A stretch of 64,000 nt of DNA, from assembly GCF_900128995.1 (NCBI RefSeq), contig NZ_FQUE01000001.1, forward strand, positions 496,001 through 560,000. The letters are read 5' to 3'. Source of the DNA: Loktanella atrilutea (GTDB lineage: Bacteria; Pseudomonadota; Alphaproteobacteria; Rhodobacterales; Rhodobacteraceae). The notes beneath the pieces are model-generated. The model had not been told where the DNA came from. It saw only the letters and a list, made by a program, of their open reading frames with translations, and ran no database searches. This document shows, piece by piece, positions 37,470 to 45,750 of this stretch (positions are counted from its first letter, which is position 1; every line of letters starts with the position of its first letter). The position numbers were made by a program, and so were the translations under genes.

Positions 37470-37952
37470 TCAGCCCTTGGCGTAGTTGACCGACATTTTC
37501 CGCAACTCCTCGACACTCGTCGGGGACAGGTCCGACACGTTGCGGGTCGCTTCGTGCAGATCGGTCAGGACGTCTAGGAGGGCCGCCATTTCCTCTTGGG
37601 TGAATTCGCGGTCGGCGCGCGAAAAGCTGCCGAAGCTGCGGCTGTCGTGGGATTCGACTGCGCAGACCATGCCGAAGTTCAGACCGTGTTCGGCGGCGCG
37701 GACCATCACGCGTGCCGGATCGTCCGTCAGGTCGGACCAGCGGCATGCGCCTTCGTGGGTAAAGCCCCAGGCGACGGTCGGGTCCGACATCACCAGCGCG
37801 TGCAGGGAATAATACGATGTCCACGCCTTGGGATAGGCCTGCAGCAGGAATGTCGGAGAGGCGTAACGGATGTGAAATGCCAGGGCGTATCCGGCGGGTG
37901 CCACGGCTGCTGCATCCTGCAGGCGAGTCATCGATGGCATGGAATCTGGCAT
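37470..37952 (-). CDS. LuxR-type autoinducer-binding domain protein lacking the HTH
   Basis: 160 residues from the ATG at 37952 (AAGG eight bases upstream; a TTG at 37979 is an alternative). It aligns with the LuxR ligand-binding domain: Trp44, Tyr48, Asp57-Pro58 and Trp72 keep the family spacing (W-x3-Y-x8-DP). SFGSFSRADREFT closely matches SFASFCRADREFT in the divergent full-length LuxR, so they are paralogues. It stops before any GerE-type helix-turn-helix, and the 45 bases to fliG have no room for a lost HTH, so it is not a recent frameshift. Possible ligand sponge or dimerisation inhibitor. Confidence 0.85.
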   Translation of the reverse strand: MPDSMPSMTRLQDAAAVAPAGYALAFHIRYASPTFLLQAYPKAWTSYYSLHALVMSDPTVAWGFTHEGACRWSDLTDDPARVMVRAAEHGLNFGMVCAVESHDSRSFGSFSRADREFTQEEMAALLDVLTDLHEATRNVSDLSPTSVEELRKMSVNYAKG

Positions 37953-38006
37953 TACAAGGGCCTTGTCATTAACAGTCAAACACGTCGATTATTGGATATT
38001 AATTGG

Positions 38007-38048
38007 TATTCACTGGTGAATAACCTTCTTACTGTCCTTAAGTATAAA
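38007..38048 (+). promoter_or_regulatory. luxR promoter with lux-box-like palindrome
   Basis: Palindrome TATTCACTGGTGAATA (38007-38022) and a TATAAA -10 candidate (38043-38048) that places the palindrome over the -35, about -42 from the expected transcript start, the classic lux-box position. The divergent gap is clearly A/T-richer than its surroundings. A second, odd palindrome (ACAAGG-G-CCTTGT, 37954-37966) covers the ribosome-binding site of the divergent truncated gene. Functional assignment is inferred. Confidence 0.5.
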
Positions 38049-38082
38049 CATGCAGTGGTAACGACAGGATTCAACCCCCGGT

Positions 38083-38691
38083 ATGACGCGACGAATGACA
38101 CCGCAGGACCTGGAGACGGTTTCGCCTGCGGGCCACTACATCGCCCTGCGTATCGGTTTTGCGTTTCCGATGAAGGAAATCAATGCGCTGCCGACCCCTT
38201 GGGTGGAGCACTATACCCGCAACAGCCTGATGCTGTTCGACCCCATCATGCGGTGGGCCCATACCAACACCGGCATGGCGGCGTGGTCGTCCCTGCGTGA
38301 CGATGACCGCCGCGGCGTTCTGGGGATGGCGGCGGCCTTCGGCCTGCGATTCGGGCTGGTGGCGGCGGTGTTCGACGGCAACGCCGATGGTCAGCGGTCC
38401 TTTGCCAGTTTCTGCCGGGCGGACCGGGAGTTCACGGCGCTGGAGTCGCAGCTGCTGCTGGCCTACCTGACACGCTGCCACGACGAGATGCTGCCGCCCA
38501 AGACCCTGACCGGGGCGGAGCTGGAGGCCTTGGCCATGGTCAACGACGGCAAGCGGCTGAAGCAGATCGCCTTTGATCTGGGCGTCACCGAAGGCGCGGT
38601 GAAGCAGCGGCTGAAGAACGCCAAGACCAAGCTGCGGGCCAAGACCAGCACCGAGGCCGCGGCGCTGGCACGGCAGTTTCAACTGATCTGA
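38083..38691 (+). CDS. luxR: LuxR-family quorum-sensing regulator
   Basis: 202 residues. The N-terminal autoinducer-binding domain has Trp40, Tyr44, Asp53-Pro54 and Trp68 in LuxR spacing, and the C-terminal GerE-type HTH is LTGAELEALAMVNDGKRLKQIAFDLGVTEGAVKQRLKNAKTKLRAK. It is shorter than LuxR/TraR (about 230-250) because the N-terminus is compact. No strong Shine-Dalgarno is visible. The 141-base gap to luxI and same orientation make it the cognate regulator; the divergent paralogue lacks the HTH. Confidence 0.92.
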   Translation: MTRRMTPQDLETVSPAGHYIALRIGFAFPMKEINALPTPWVEHYTRNSLMLFDPIMRWAHTNTGMAAWSSLRDDDRRGVLGMAAAFGLRFGLVAAVFDGNADGQRSFASFCRADREFTALESQLLLAYLTRCHDEMLPPKTLTGAELEALAMVNDGKRLKQIAFDLGVTEGAVKQRLKNAKTKLRAKTSTEAAALARQFQLI

Positions 38692-38760
38692 GAATCGCAA
38701 AGGACGGCAAATCTGTCCGATGTCGCGGCTTTGGCTGCGGCACAGCGACCCTGTTGCGCC

Positions 38761-38784
38761 ATTGTCAATAGGAAATGAGACAAT
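38761..38784. promoter_or_regulatory. Inverted repeat upstream of luxI
   Basis: ATTGTC (38761-38766) and GACAAT (38779-38784) separated by 12 bases, about 50 bases before the luxI start in an A/T-rich stretch. It differs from the palindrome upstream of luxR. A regulator site is possible, but no good -35/-10 pair could be fixed around it. Confidence 0.35.
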
Positions 38785-38832
38785 TTGTAGATGTTTTGAT
38801 ACATAGGGATTCTTCCAGTAGGAGAACCCAGA

Positions 38833-39483
38833 ATGGAAAACATCACGTTCAACATGCGCGATTTGCACGTCCATGGTACTGCTTTCTATGACTTTTTACG
38901 GCTCCGGAAGCGATTCTTCGTGGACACGCTGGGGTGGCATATCCCCCATGACGACGATGTCGAGATGGACCAGTACGACAACCCGAAGGCGTGGTATTCC
39001 GTCGTCCTGCGCGACGGCGAGGTCATCGGCGGGGCCCGTGCCATGGCCACGACGGCGACATGGGGCAGTCACAGCTACATGCTGCGCGACGCGGTGCAGG
39101 GCAAGCTGATCGACATTCCCGCAGAGGTGCTGGCGCAGGACATCGTCAGCCCCGACATGTGGGAATGCACCCGGCTTGTCATCTCTGACGCGGTGGACAC
39201 GCAGGCGGCCCGCAGCACCTGTCTGACCATGATCGTGCAGGGGCTGATCGACGTGGCGGCGGATCAGGGGGCGACCACCCTGATGTCCCTGTCGCCGCTG
39301 GCCCTGATGCGCGCGCTGCGTCAGCTGGGCTTCGGGGCAGAGCGAATCGGCGAACCCTATGTCAACGACAACGACGGTCGCCGCTATGCGGTCCTGTCGA
39401 TGCCCACGACCCGGATCATGCCGCCGCTGCCGCGCGCGACCCATCGCGTGCAGCCGCAGCCCGTCCACGCGCCGTCTGTCTGA
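38833..39483 (+). CDS. luxI: Acyl-homoserine-lactone synthase (LuxI family)
   Basis: 216 residues. Makes an AHL from SAM and an acyl-ACP (or acyl-CoA). All eight LuxI-invariant positions are visible: Arg25, Phe29, Trp35, Asp46, Asp49, Arg69 (GGARAM), Glu111 and Arg114 (WECTRLV). The late region TLMSLSPLALMRALRQLGFGAERIG contributes to acyl-chain choice. AGGAG lies eight bases before the ATG. The acyl chain cannot be read from sequence. A hairpin terminator follows. Confidence 0.96.
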   Translation: MENITFNMRDLHVHGTAFYDFLRLRKRFFVDTLGWHIPHDDDVEMDQYDNPKAWYSVVLRDGEVIGGARAMATTATWGSHSYMLRDAVQGKLIDIPAEVLAQDIVSPDMWECTRLVISDAVDTQAARSTCLTMIVQGLIDVAADQGATTLMSLSPLALMRALRQLGFGAERIGEPYVNDNDGRRYAVLSMPTTRIMPPLPRATHRVQPQPVHAPSV

Positions 39484-39499
39484 CTTTGCCGGGGGCAGG

Positions 39500-39522
39500 A
39501 AGGCGGGCAGACTGCCCGCCTT
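39500..39522. terminator. Terminator hairpin after luxI
   Basis: Arms AAGGCGGGCA (39500-39509) and TGCCCGCCTT (39513-39522), loop GAC, then T. It lies 16 bases after luxI and eight before the stop of the small minus-strand gene; probably serves both. Confidence 0.8.
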
Positions 39523-39529
39523 TCACCCG

Positions 39530-39688
39530 TCAGCTTGTGGTTACGGGCACGCAGGTGCCTGTTTCCGCATCGGGGATCATGCCATCGGCGCAGGACATCG
39601 CCGTCGTCTTGGCATGGTTGCATCCCTGCGCCAGCGCGAGGCCGGGCAGCAGGGCCAGTGCCAGTGCCGCAAGAGAGGTCTTCATCAT
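39530..39688 (-). CDS. 52-residue secreted cysteine-containing peptide
   Basis: Short gene on the minus strand: AGGAG six bases before tandem ATGs, a clean signal peptide (about MMKTSLAALALALLPGLALAQ), then a mature peptide of roughly 31 residues with three cysteines (GCNHAK, MSCADG, GTCVPV) and a TGA stop. Codon use is like the neighbours. I recall similar small secreted proteins beside purB in related bacteria. It lies 92 bases upstream of nothing else on its strand and 93 bases beyond the purB stop, so it may share the purB transcript. Function unknown. Confidence 0.75.
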   Translation of the reverse strand: MMKTSLAALALALLPGLALAQGCNHAKTTAMSCADGMIPDAETGTCVPVTTS

Positions 39689-39780
39689 CGCAAACTCCTG
39701 TCATCAACCAAGGTGGCGTCATCATAGCATGACGCAGGGTCAATCACCGACAGGTTTTATCTGCGACAGGGTGTCCCGCG

Positions 39781-41088
39781 TCAGCCTTGCCCGAACACCC
39801 GCGCAAAGATCGTGTCCACATGCTTGGTGTGGTAGCCGATGTCGAACTTTTCCTCGATCTGCGCGGGCGTCAGGGCGGCTGTGACCTCGGGGTCGGCCAG
39901 CAGCTCTGTCTTGAAGTCGGCGCCCTGTTCCCAGACCTTCATCGCGTTGCGCTGCACGAGGCGGTAGCTGTCCTCTCGGCTGACGCCGGCCTGCGTCAGC
40001 GCCAGCAGGACGCGCTGCGACATCACGAGGCCGCGGAACTTGTTCATGTTGGCCAGCATGTTGTCGGGATAGATCACCAGCTTTTCGACCAGACCGGCAA
40101 GGCGGTTCAGGGCGAAGTCGAGGGTGATCGTGGTGTCGGGGCCGATCGCGCGTTCGACGGAGGAATGGCTGATGTCGCGCTCGTGCCAGAGGGTCACGTT
40201 TTCCAGCGCCGGCGTCACGGACATGCGGACGAGGCGGGCGAGGCCGGTCAGGTTTTCCGACAGCACCGGGTTGCGCTTGTGCGGCATGGCGGAGGAGCCC
40301 TTCTGGCCGGGGGAGAAGAACTCCTCTGCCTCCAGCACCTCTGTGCGCTGCATGTGGCGAATCTCTGTCGCGATGTTTTCCATCGAGGAGGCGATGACGC
40401 CCAGCGTGGCGAAGAACATGGCGTGGCGGTCGCGGGGGATGACCTGCGTGCTGATCGGTTCCGGCGTCAGGCCAAGCTGCTTGCAGACGTGCTCCTCGAC
40501 CGCGGGGTCGATGTTGGCAAAGGTGCCGACGGCGCCGGAGATGGCGCCTGTGGCGATCTCTGCCCGGGCGTTGACCAGACGGGCGCGGCCGCGATCCATC
40601 TCGGCGTAGAAGCGGGCGAAGGTCAGGCCCATCGTCGTGGGTTCGGCGTGGATGCCGTGGCTGCGGCCGATGCGGACGGTGTCCTTGTGTTCCATCGCGC
40701 GGGATTTTAGCGCCGCCAGCACGCGGTCCATGTCGGCCAGCAGGATGTCGGCGGCGCGGACCAGCTGGACGTTCAGCGTGGTGTCCAGCACATCCGAGGA
40801 GGTCATGCCCTGATGGACGAAACGCGCCTGATCGGACCCGATGTGTTCGGCCAGATGGGTGAGGAAGGCGATGACGTCATGCTTGGTCACGGCCTCGATC
40901 TCGTCGATGCGTGCCACGTCGAACTGCACGTCCTTTGCCTTCCAGACCGCCTGCGCGTTTTCCTTCGGGATCACGCCGAGGTCGGCCATGGCGTCGCAGG
41001 CGTGGGCCTCGATTTCGAACCAGATGCGGTATTTCGTGGCGGGGTCCCAGACGGCGGTCATTTCGGGGCGGGCATAGCGCGGGATCAT
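39781..41088 (-). CDS. purB: Adenylosuccinate lyase
   Basis: 435 residues. Acts twice in purine synthesis (SAICAR and adenylosuccinate cleavage). The signature loop GSSAMPHKRNPVLSENLTGLAR carries the catalytic serine, with TSSDVLDTTLNVQ and GRSHGIHAEPTTMGL giving active-site residues. The start at 41088 fits the family N-terminus (MIPRYARPEMTAVW); the frame stays open far upstream without homology. It is divergent from a LuxR-type gene and followed by the 52-residue peptide gene. Confidence 0.97.
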   Translation of the reverse strand: MIPRYARPEMTAVWDPATKYRIWFEIEAHACDAMADLGVIPKENAQAVWKAKDVQFDVARIDEIEAVTKHDVIAFLTHLAEHIGSDQARFVHQGMTSSDVLDTTLNVQLVRAADILLADMDRVLAALKSRAMEHKDTVRIGRSHGIHAEPTTMGLTFARFYAEMDRGRARLVNARAEIATGAISGAVGTFANIDPAVEEHVCKQLGLTPEPISTQVIPRDRHAMFFATLGVIASSMENIATEIRHMQRTEVLEAEEFFSPGQKGSSAMPHKRNPVLSENLTGLARLVRMSVTPALENVTLWHERDISHSSVERAIGPDTTITLDFALNRLAGLVEKLVIYPDNMLANMNKFRGLVMSQRVLLALTQAGVSREDSYRLVQRNAMKVWEQGADFKTELLADPEVTAALTPAQIEEKFDIGYHTKHVDTIFARVFGQG

Positions 41089-41212
41089 GGGCGGGCCTTT
41101 CGGGTTGGCGGCGGCGTTGGCTGCGTCATACTGGCAAGGCGCGGGAATGGAAAGTTTCGATCCCCCGCAAGGTCGCTTGACTCTCGTCGGCGGAATAAGG
41201 CCAAAATGTGGC

Positions 41213-41968
41213 ATGATACCGCGTAGCTTTTCCCAGTTGGACGTTCTGAGCCGGTTTGCCGTGGGCGCCCCGCCAGAGGAGATCTGGGCGCAGGCCACCC
41301 GCACCTTTGCCGATCTGGGCAGCCCGACGATGACGCTTGGCACCGCGCCCGTCGGTCGGCCCCACGCGCCGACGATCAGAAGCACGGCGTCCGACCGGCT
41401 GCTGGACGACTATGTCGCCGCCGGGCTGCACGCGGTCGATCCCTGGATGGAGATCTGCGCCGCGACCTGCGACGTCGGCATCATGGACTTCACCCAAGGC
41501 ACGCCGGCGCGGGACGGTGACGCAGGAACCGCGCAGGTGCGCGACCTGTTCCGGGATCACGGCTATGCGCAGACCATGCTGGTGCCCTGCGCCGGATCGG
41601 TGCAGACCGCGGGCGTCGTCCTGTATGCCGAGACGCGGGATGCCGCAGCGTCTTTGCGCCGGCCCGAGACCCTGCGGCTGCTGCAATTGGCGGCGACGGC
41701 CTTTGCGCTGAGCTACCGGCCCGGGCCGGGGGCGGAGGATGACGTGGAGATGCGCGTCATCCGCCCTGCGGCACCGCTGACCGCGCGTGAGATCGAGGTG
41801 CTGCAATGGCTGGCCGCCGGGCTGAAGACCGGGCAGATCGCGCACCGGATGGCGCTGCAGGACGTGACGGTGACGAAGCATCTGGCGAACGCCAGACGCA
41901 AGCTGGGCGCCCGCACGCGGGAACAGGCGCTGGTCATGGCGGTGATGGCCGGACTGCTTTCCCTGTAA
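41213..41968 (+). CDS. LuxR-type regulator, solo (no adjacent synthase)
   Basis: 251 residues. The N-terminal domain keeps Y-x8-DP (YVAAGLHAVDPWM), but the tryptophan of the LuxR signature is replaced by leucine, so the ligand site is degenerate. The C-terminal HTH is LTAREIEVLQWLAAGLKTGQIAHRMALQDVTVTKHLANARRKLGARTREQA. The start at 41213 matches where homology begins; an in-frame ATG at 41147 has a better ribosome site (AAGG) and would add 22 residues. Divergent from purB; a terminator follows. It may sense AHLs made by the nearby LuxI or another ligand. Confidence 0.88.
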   Translation: MIPRSFSQLDVLSRFAVGAPPEEIWAQATRTFADLGSPTMTLGTAPVGRPHAPTIRSTASDRLLDDYVAAGLHAVDPWMEICAATCDVGIMDFTQGTPARDGDAGTAQVRDLFRDHGYAQTMLVPCAGSVQTAGVVLYAETRDAAASLRRPETLRLLQLAATAFALSYRPGPGAEDDVEMRVIRPAAPLTAREIEVLQWLAAGLKTGQIAHRMALQDVTVTKHLANARRKLGARTREQALVMAVMAGLLSL

Positions 41969-42090
41969 CCCGCGGGCGACAGTAGGAATCTTGATACCTT
42001 TCGCCCGCACGGGGGGATGTCCCATCATGCCGCCATTCAAAAGCGCGTTCCGCGCTTCAATTTGAAAGAAGCCATTTCGAGACGAAGGGA

Positions 42091-42113
42091 GGGGAGCCGC
42101 TTGACGGCTCCCC
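42091..42113 (+). terminator. Rho-independent-like terminator after the solo luxR
   Basis: Stem GGGGAGCCG (42091-42099) and CGGCTCCCC (42105-42113), loop CTTGA, followed by TTCT. It is 123 bases after the gene, with nothing coding in between. Confidence 0.75.
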
Positions 42114-42152
42114 TTCTGCGTTCGGCGGGGCGGGCCATGGTGCCGGGCAGCA

Positions 42153-42176
42153 AAAAGGGCACCCCGCAGGGTGCCC
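42153..42176 (-). terminator. Rho-independent terminator of the glnB-glnA operon
   Basis: Read on the minus strand: an 8-bp GC stem GGGCACCC/GGGTGCCC (42176-42157) with a 4-base loop, followed by TTTTT at 42156-42152. It lies 25 bases beyond the glnA stop. Confidence 0.9.
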
Positions 42177-42200
42177 CTTGATCGATCGCCGTGGCTGCGG

Positions 42201-43619
42201 TCAGCAGCTGTAATACATCTTGTACTCGATCGGGTGCGGCGTGTGCTCGTAGGCGTAGACCTCTTCCCACTTCAGCGCCATGTAGCCTTCGAGCTGGGAG
42301 CGGGTGAAGACGTCGCCGGCCAGCAGGAACTCGTGGTCCTTTTCCAGCTCGTCGAGGGCTTCGCGCAGGCTGCCACAGACGGTCGGGATCGCGGCCAGTT
42401 CTTCCGGCGGCAGGTCGTAGAGGTCCTTGTCCGACGCGGGGCCCGGGTCGATCTTGTTCTTGATGCCGTCAAGGCCGGCCATCAGCAGGGCCGAGAAGGC
42501 GAGGTAGGGGTTCGCCGCCGGATCGGGGAAGCGGGCCTCGACACGCTTGGCCTTGGGCGATTCGGACCACGGGATCCGGACGCAGCCCGAGCGGTTGCGG
42601 GCGGAATAGGCGCGCAGCACGGGGGCCTCGAAGCCGGGGATCAGGCGCTTGTAGCTGTTCGTGGTCGGGTTGGTGATCGCGTTCAGCGCCTTGGCGTGCT
42701 TGAGGATGCCGCCGATGAAGTAGAGCGCTTCCTGAGACAGGTCGGCATACTTGTCGCCCGCGAAGAGCGGCTTGCCGTCCTTCCAGATCGACATGTTGAC
42801 GTGCATGCCGGTGCCGTTGTCGCCGGACATCGGCTTCGGCATGAAGGTCGCCGACTTGCCGTAGGCCTGCGCCACGTTGTGGATGACGTACTTGTACTTC
42901 TGGATCTCGTCGGCCTGCTTGGTCAGCGTGCCGAAGATCAGGCCCAGTTCGTGCTGGCAGGACGCCACCTCGTGGTGGTGCTTGTCGACCTTCATGCCCA
43001 TGCGCTTCATGGTGGACAGCATCTCGCCCCGCATGTCCTGCGCGTCGTCGATCGGGTTGACCGGGAAGTAGCCGCCCTTGATGCCCGGACGGTGGCCGGT
43101 GTTGCCGACGCCGGTTTCGGACCGGTAGTCGGTGTCCGTGTTCCACGCGCCGTCGATCGCGTCGACCTGGAAGCTGACCTTGTTCATCGCGACGGAGTAG
43201 CGCACGTCGTCGAAGATGAAGAATTCGGCTTCGGGCCCACAGAAGAAGCTGTCGCCGATGCCGGAGGACTTCAGGTAGGCCTCTGCCTTTTCGGCGGTGC
43301 CGCGCGGGTCGCGGTCGTAGGGTTCCATCGTGTCGGGTTCGACCACGGTGCAGTGGATGCAGATCGTCTTTTCCGCGTAGAAGGGATCGACGTAGCCGCT
43401 GGTGGTGTCGGGCATCAGCTTCATGTCGGACTGGTCGATCGACTTCCAGCCGGCGATGGAGGAGCCGTCGAACATGAAGCCTTCCTCGAGGAAGTCCTCG
43501 TCGACGAGGTCGGCGACGATGGTGACGTGCTGCAGCTTGCCCTTGGGATCGGTGAAGCGGATGTCGACGTAGTCGGCCTCTTCATCCTTGATCATCTTCA
43601 GGAAGTCTTTGGTGCTCAT
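42201..43619 (-). CDS. glnA: Type I glutamine synthetase
   Basis: 472 residues. ATP-dependent amidation of glutamate, the central ammonia-assimilation step. It has [19 protein letters not shown], the ATP/metal block [13 protein letters not shown] and [18 protein letters not shown]. Tyr401 in [11 protein letters not shown] is the adenylylation site of GSI-beta enzymes, so covalent control by GlnE is expected. It lies 48 bases after glnB on the same strand, the standard alphaproteobacterial glnB-glnA pair, and has a strong terminator. Confidence 0.98.
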   Translation of the reverse strand: MSTKDFLKMIKDEEADYVDIRFTDPKGKLQHVTIVADLVDEDFLEEGFMFDGSSIAGWKSIDQSDMKLMPDTTSGYVDPFYAEKTICIHCTVVEPDTMEPYDRDPRGTAEKAEAYLKSSGIGDSFFCGPEAEFFIFDDVRYSVAMNKVSFQVDAIDGAWNTDTDYRSETGVGNTGHRPGIKGGYFPVNPIDDAQDMRGEMLSTMKRMGMKVDKHHHEVASCQHELGLIFGTLTKQADEIQKYKYVIHNVAQAYGKSATFMPKPMSGDNGTGMHVNMSIWKDGKPLFAGDKYADLSQEALYFIGGILKHAKALNAITNPTTNSYKRLIPGFEAPVLRAYSARNRSGCVRIPWSESPKAKRVEARFPDPAANPYLAFSALLMAGLDGIKNKIDPGPASDKDLYDLPPEELAAIPTVCGSLREALDELEKDHEFLLAGDVFTRSQLEGYMALKWEEVYAYEHTPHPIEYKMYYSC

Positions 43620-43667
43620 GTGATGCGAGTCCTTTTCGGTCTTGATCGTGTGGATGATGTGCGGGCG

Positions 43668-44039
<372 letters not shown>

Positions 44040-44123
44040 TCAGACCATCTTCGACAGACAGGAACAATTCAAGCCGTGAAAGGTGCAAGCGTGGACCGGT
44101 GGAAATTGGGCGTCGCGCCGTCT

Positions 44124-44155
44124 TATTGTGCCGGTTGCGTGAATATTGTGCGGTT
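44124..44155. promoter_or_regulatory. Direct repeats in the glnB/nnr divergent gap
   Basis: TATTGTGCCGGTT (44124-44136) and TATTGTGCGGTT (44144-44155) lie 20 bases apart, on the same face of about two helical turns. They could be paired activator half-sites for glnB or for the repair enzyme gene. No NtrC-type dyad is convincing here. Confidence 0.3.
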
Positions 44156-44178
44156 TGAGAACACGGGGTGCTGAAACG

Positions 44179-45726
44179 ATGACCGAATTGCTGACCGCTG
44201 CCCAAATGCGCGCCATCGAGGGGGCTGCCATCGAGTCCGGTGCGGTGACGGGACTGGAGTTGATGGAGCGGGCCGGGCGGGGGGTGGTGGAAGCGATCCT
44301 TGCGCAGTGGCCGGAGCTTGCGCCATCGCGGGGGCCAGCCCCCGCACCCCCGAGGTATTTGCAACGAGAAGAAGGGGACCGGTGGCGCGCCGTTGTGCTG
44401 TGCGGGCCCGGCAACAATGGCGGCGACGGTTTCGTCGTGGCACGGCTGCTGCGGCAGGCCGGGTGGGCGGTGGAGGTGTTCCTTTACGGCGATGCGGCGC
44501 GGCTGCCCCCGGACGCGGCGGAGAATCACGCGCGCTGGGTTGCGAGGGGTGAGGTGAGGACGCTGACGGCGGAGACCCTGGGGGGGATGGCGGGCGATCT
44601 GGTGGTCGACGCGCTGTTCGGCACGGGGCTGCGGCGCGCCGTCGACCTGCTGCTGGACGGGGCCGGGGCCGGGATGCGGCGGGTGGCGGTCGATCTGCCT
44701 TCGGGGCTGTGTTCCGACAGCGGGCGCGCCCTTGGCCCGGTCATGGCGGCGGACCTGACGGTGACCTTTCATGCGCGAAAGCGCGGTCACGTGCTGGCGG
44801 ACGGGCCGCGGGCCTGCGGACGGGTCGTCTGCGTCGATATCGGGCTGCCTGTGCCGGAAATGGGGCCGGACCGGGTCCGGTGCGTGGGCGCGCCGGGGGG
44901 GCTGGGCAAGGCGGGCGGCCACAAGTACGACTTTGGCCACGGGCTGGTGCTGTCGGGCGGTGTCGGGCGCGGCGGGGCCGCGCGGATGGCGGCGCGGGGG
45001 GCGCTGCGGATCGGGGCGGGGGCGGTGACGCTGGGCTGTCCGCCGGCCGCGCTGATCGAGAACGCGGCGCAGATGGATGCGGTGATGTTGCGGCGCGTCA
45101 AGGACGCGGAGGCCTTGGCCGGGGTACTGGAGGACGGGCGGATCAATGCGCTGTGCCTTGGACCCGGACTGGGGACCGATGCGCGGGAGGCGGCGCTGGT
45201 GGCGACGGCCCTGAAGGCCGGGCACAGGGTGGTTCTGGATGCGGATGCGTTGACGCTGCTGTCGCGGGATGCGGGCCTGTTCGGGCAGCTGCACCGCGAT
45301 TGCGTGCTGACGCCCCACGCGGGCGAATTCGCGCGGCTGTTTCCCGACATCGCCGCGACGCTGGACGCGCCGGCGACGGCGGGGCCCGCGTATTCCAAGG
45401 TCGATGCCACGCGGGAGGCGGCGCGGCGGGCGGGCTGCGTGGTGCTGTTCAAGGGGCCGGATACGGTGATCGCCGACCCGGACGGCTGGTGCAGCGTCAA
45501 TGCGGCGGTCGACGGCCGCAGCGCGCCGTGGCTGGCCACGGCGGGCGCCGGCGACGTGCTGGCGGGGTTCATCACCGGGCTCCTGGCGCGGGGGTCCGGT
45601 CCCCGGCAGGCGGCGGAGACGGGGGCGTGGCTGCATGTGGAATGCGCGCGCGCCTTCGGGCCGGGGCTGATCGCCGAGGATCTGCCGGAGATGCTGCCGG
45701 GTGTTTTGAGGGCGCTGGGTGCCTGA
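44179..45726 (+). CDS. nnr: Bifunctional NAD(P)HX epimerase / ADP-dependent NAD(P)HX dehydratase
   Basis: 515 residues. Repairs hydrated NAD(P)H. The N-terminal YjeF_N epimerase has CGPGNNGGDGFVVARLL and GTGLRRAVDLLLDG; the C-terminal ribokinase-like dehydratase has GGVGRGGAARMAARGALRIGAGAVTL, LGPGLGTD, LTPHAGEFARLF and ATAGAGDVLAGFITGLLARG. About residues 49-66 (SRGPAPAPPRYLQREEGD) are an extra segment encoded by a copy of the dispersed hairpin/GAGGTATTT element, placed just before the first strand. The reading frame is intact. Confidence 0.94.
   Translation: MTELLTAAQMRAIEGAAIESGAVTGLELMERAGRGVVEAILAQWPELAPSRGPAPAPPRYLQREEGDRWRAVVLCGPGNNGGDGFVVARLLRQAGWAVEVFLYGDAARLPPDAAENHARWVARGEVRTLTAETLGGMAGDLVVDALFGTGLRRAVDLLLDGAGAGMRRVAVDLPSGLCSDSGRALGPVMAADLTVTFHARKRGHVLADGPRACGRVVCVDIGLPVPEMGPDRVRCVGAPGGLGKAGGHKYDFGHGLVLSGGVGRGGAARMAARGALRIGAGAVTLGCPPAALIENAAQMDAVMLRRVKDAEALAGVLEDGRINALCLGPGLGTDAREAALVATALKAGHRVVLDADALTLLSRDAGLFGQLHRDCVLTPHAGEFARLFPDIAATLDAPATAGPAYSKVDATREAARRAGCVVLFKGPDTVIADPDGWCSVNAAVDGRSAPWLATAGAGDVLAGFITGLLARGSGPRQAAETGAWLHVECARAFGPGLIAEDLPEMLPGVLRALGA
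44328..44374 (+). repeat. GC-hairpin plus GAGGTATTT element, copy E, inside the nnr coding region
   Basis: Hairpin GCGGGGG-CCAG-CCCCCGC (44328-44345), then ACCCCCGAGGTATTTGCA and ACGAGAAGAAG to 44374. This is the best-conserved match to the intergenic copies, yet it lies within codons 50-66 of the repair enzyme, in frame and without a stop. Confidence 0.8.
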
Positions 45727-45750
45727 CGAGGGCCGGAGGGCGCGCGGGGG

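Noticed and set aside
37470-37952. Truncated LuxR gene as a recent frameshift pseudogene
   Set aside because: The ligand-domain residues are intact, and the 45 bases before fliG have no HTH remnant in any frame, so a single recent mutation does not explain it.
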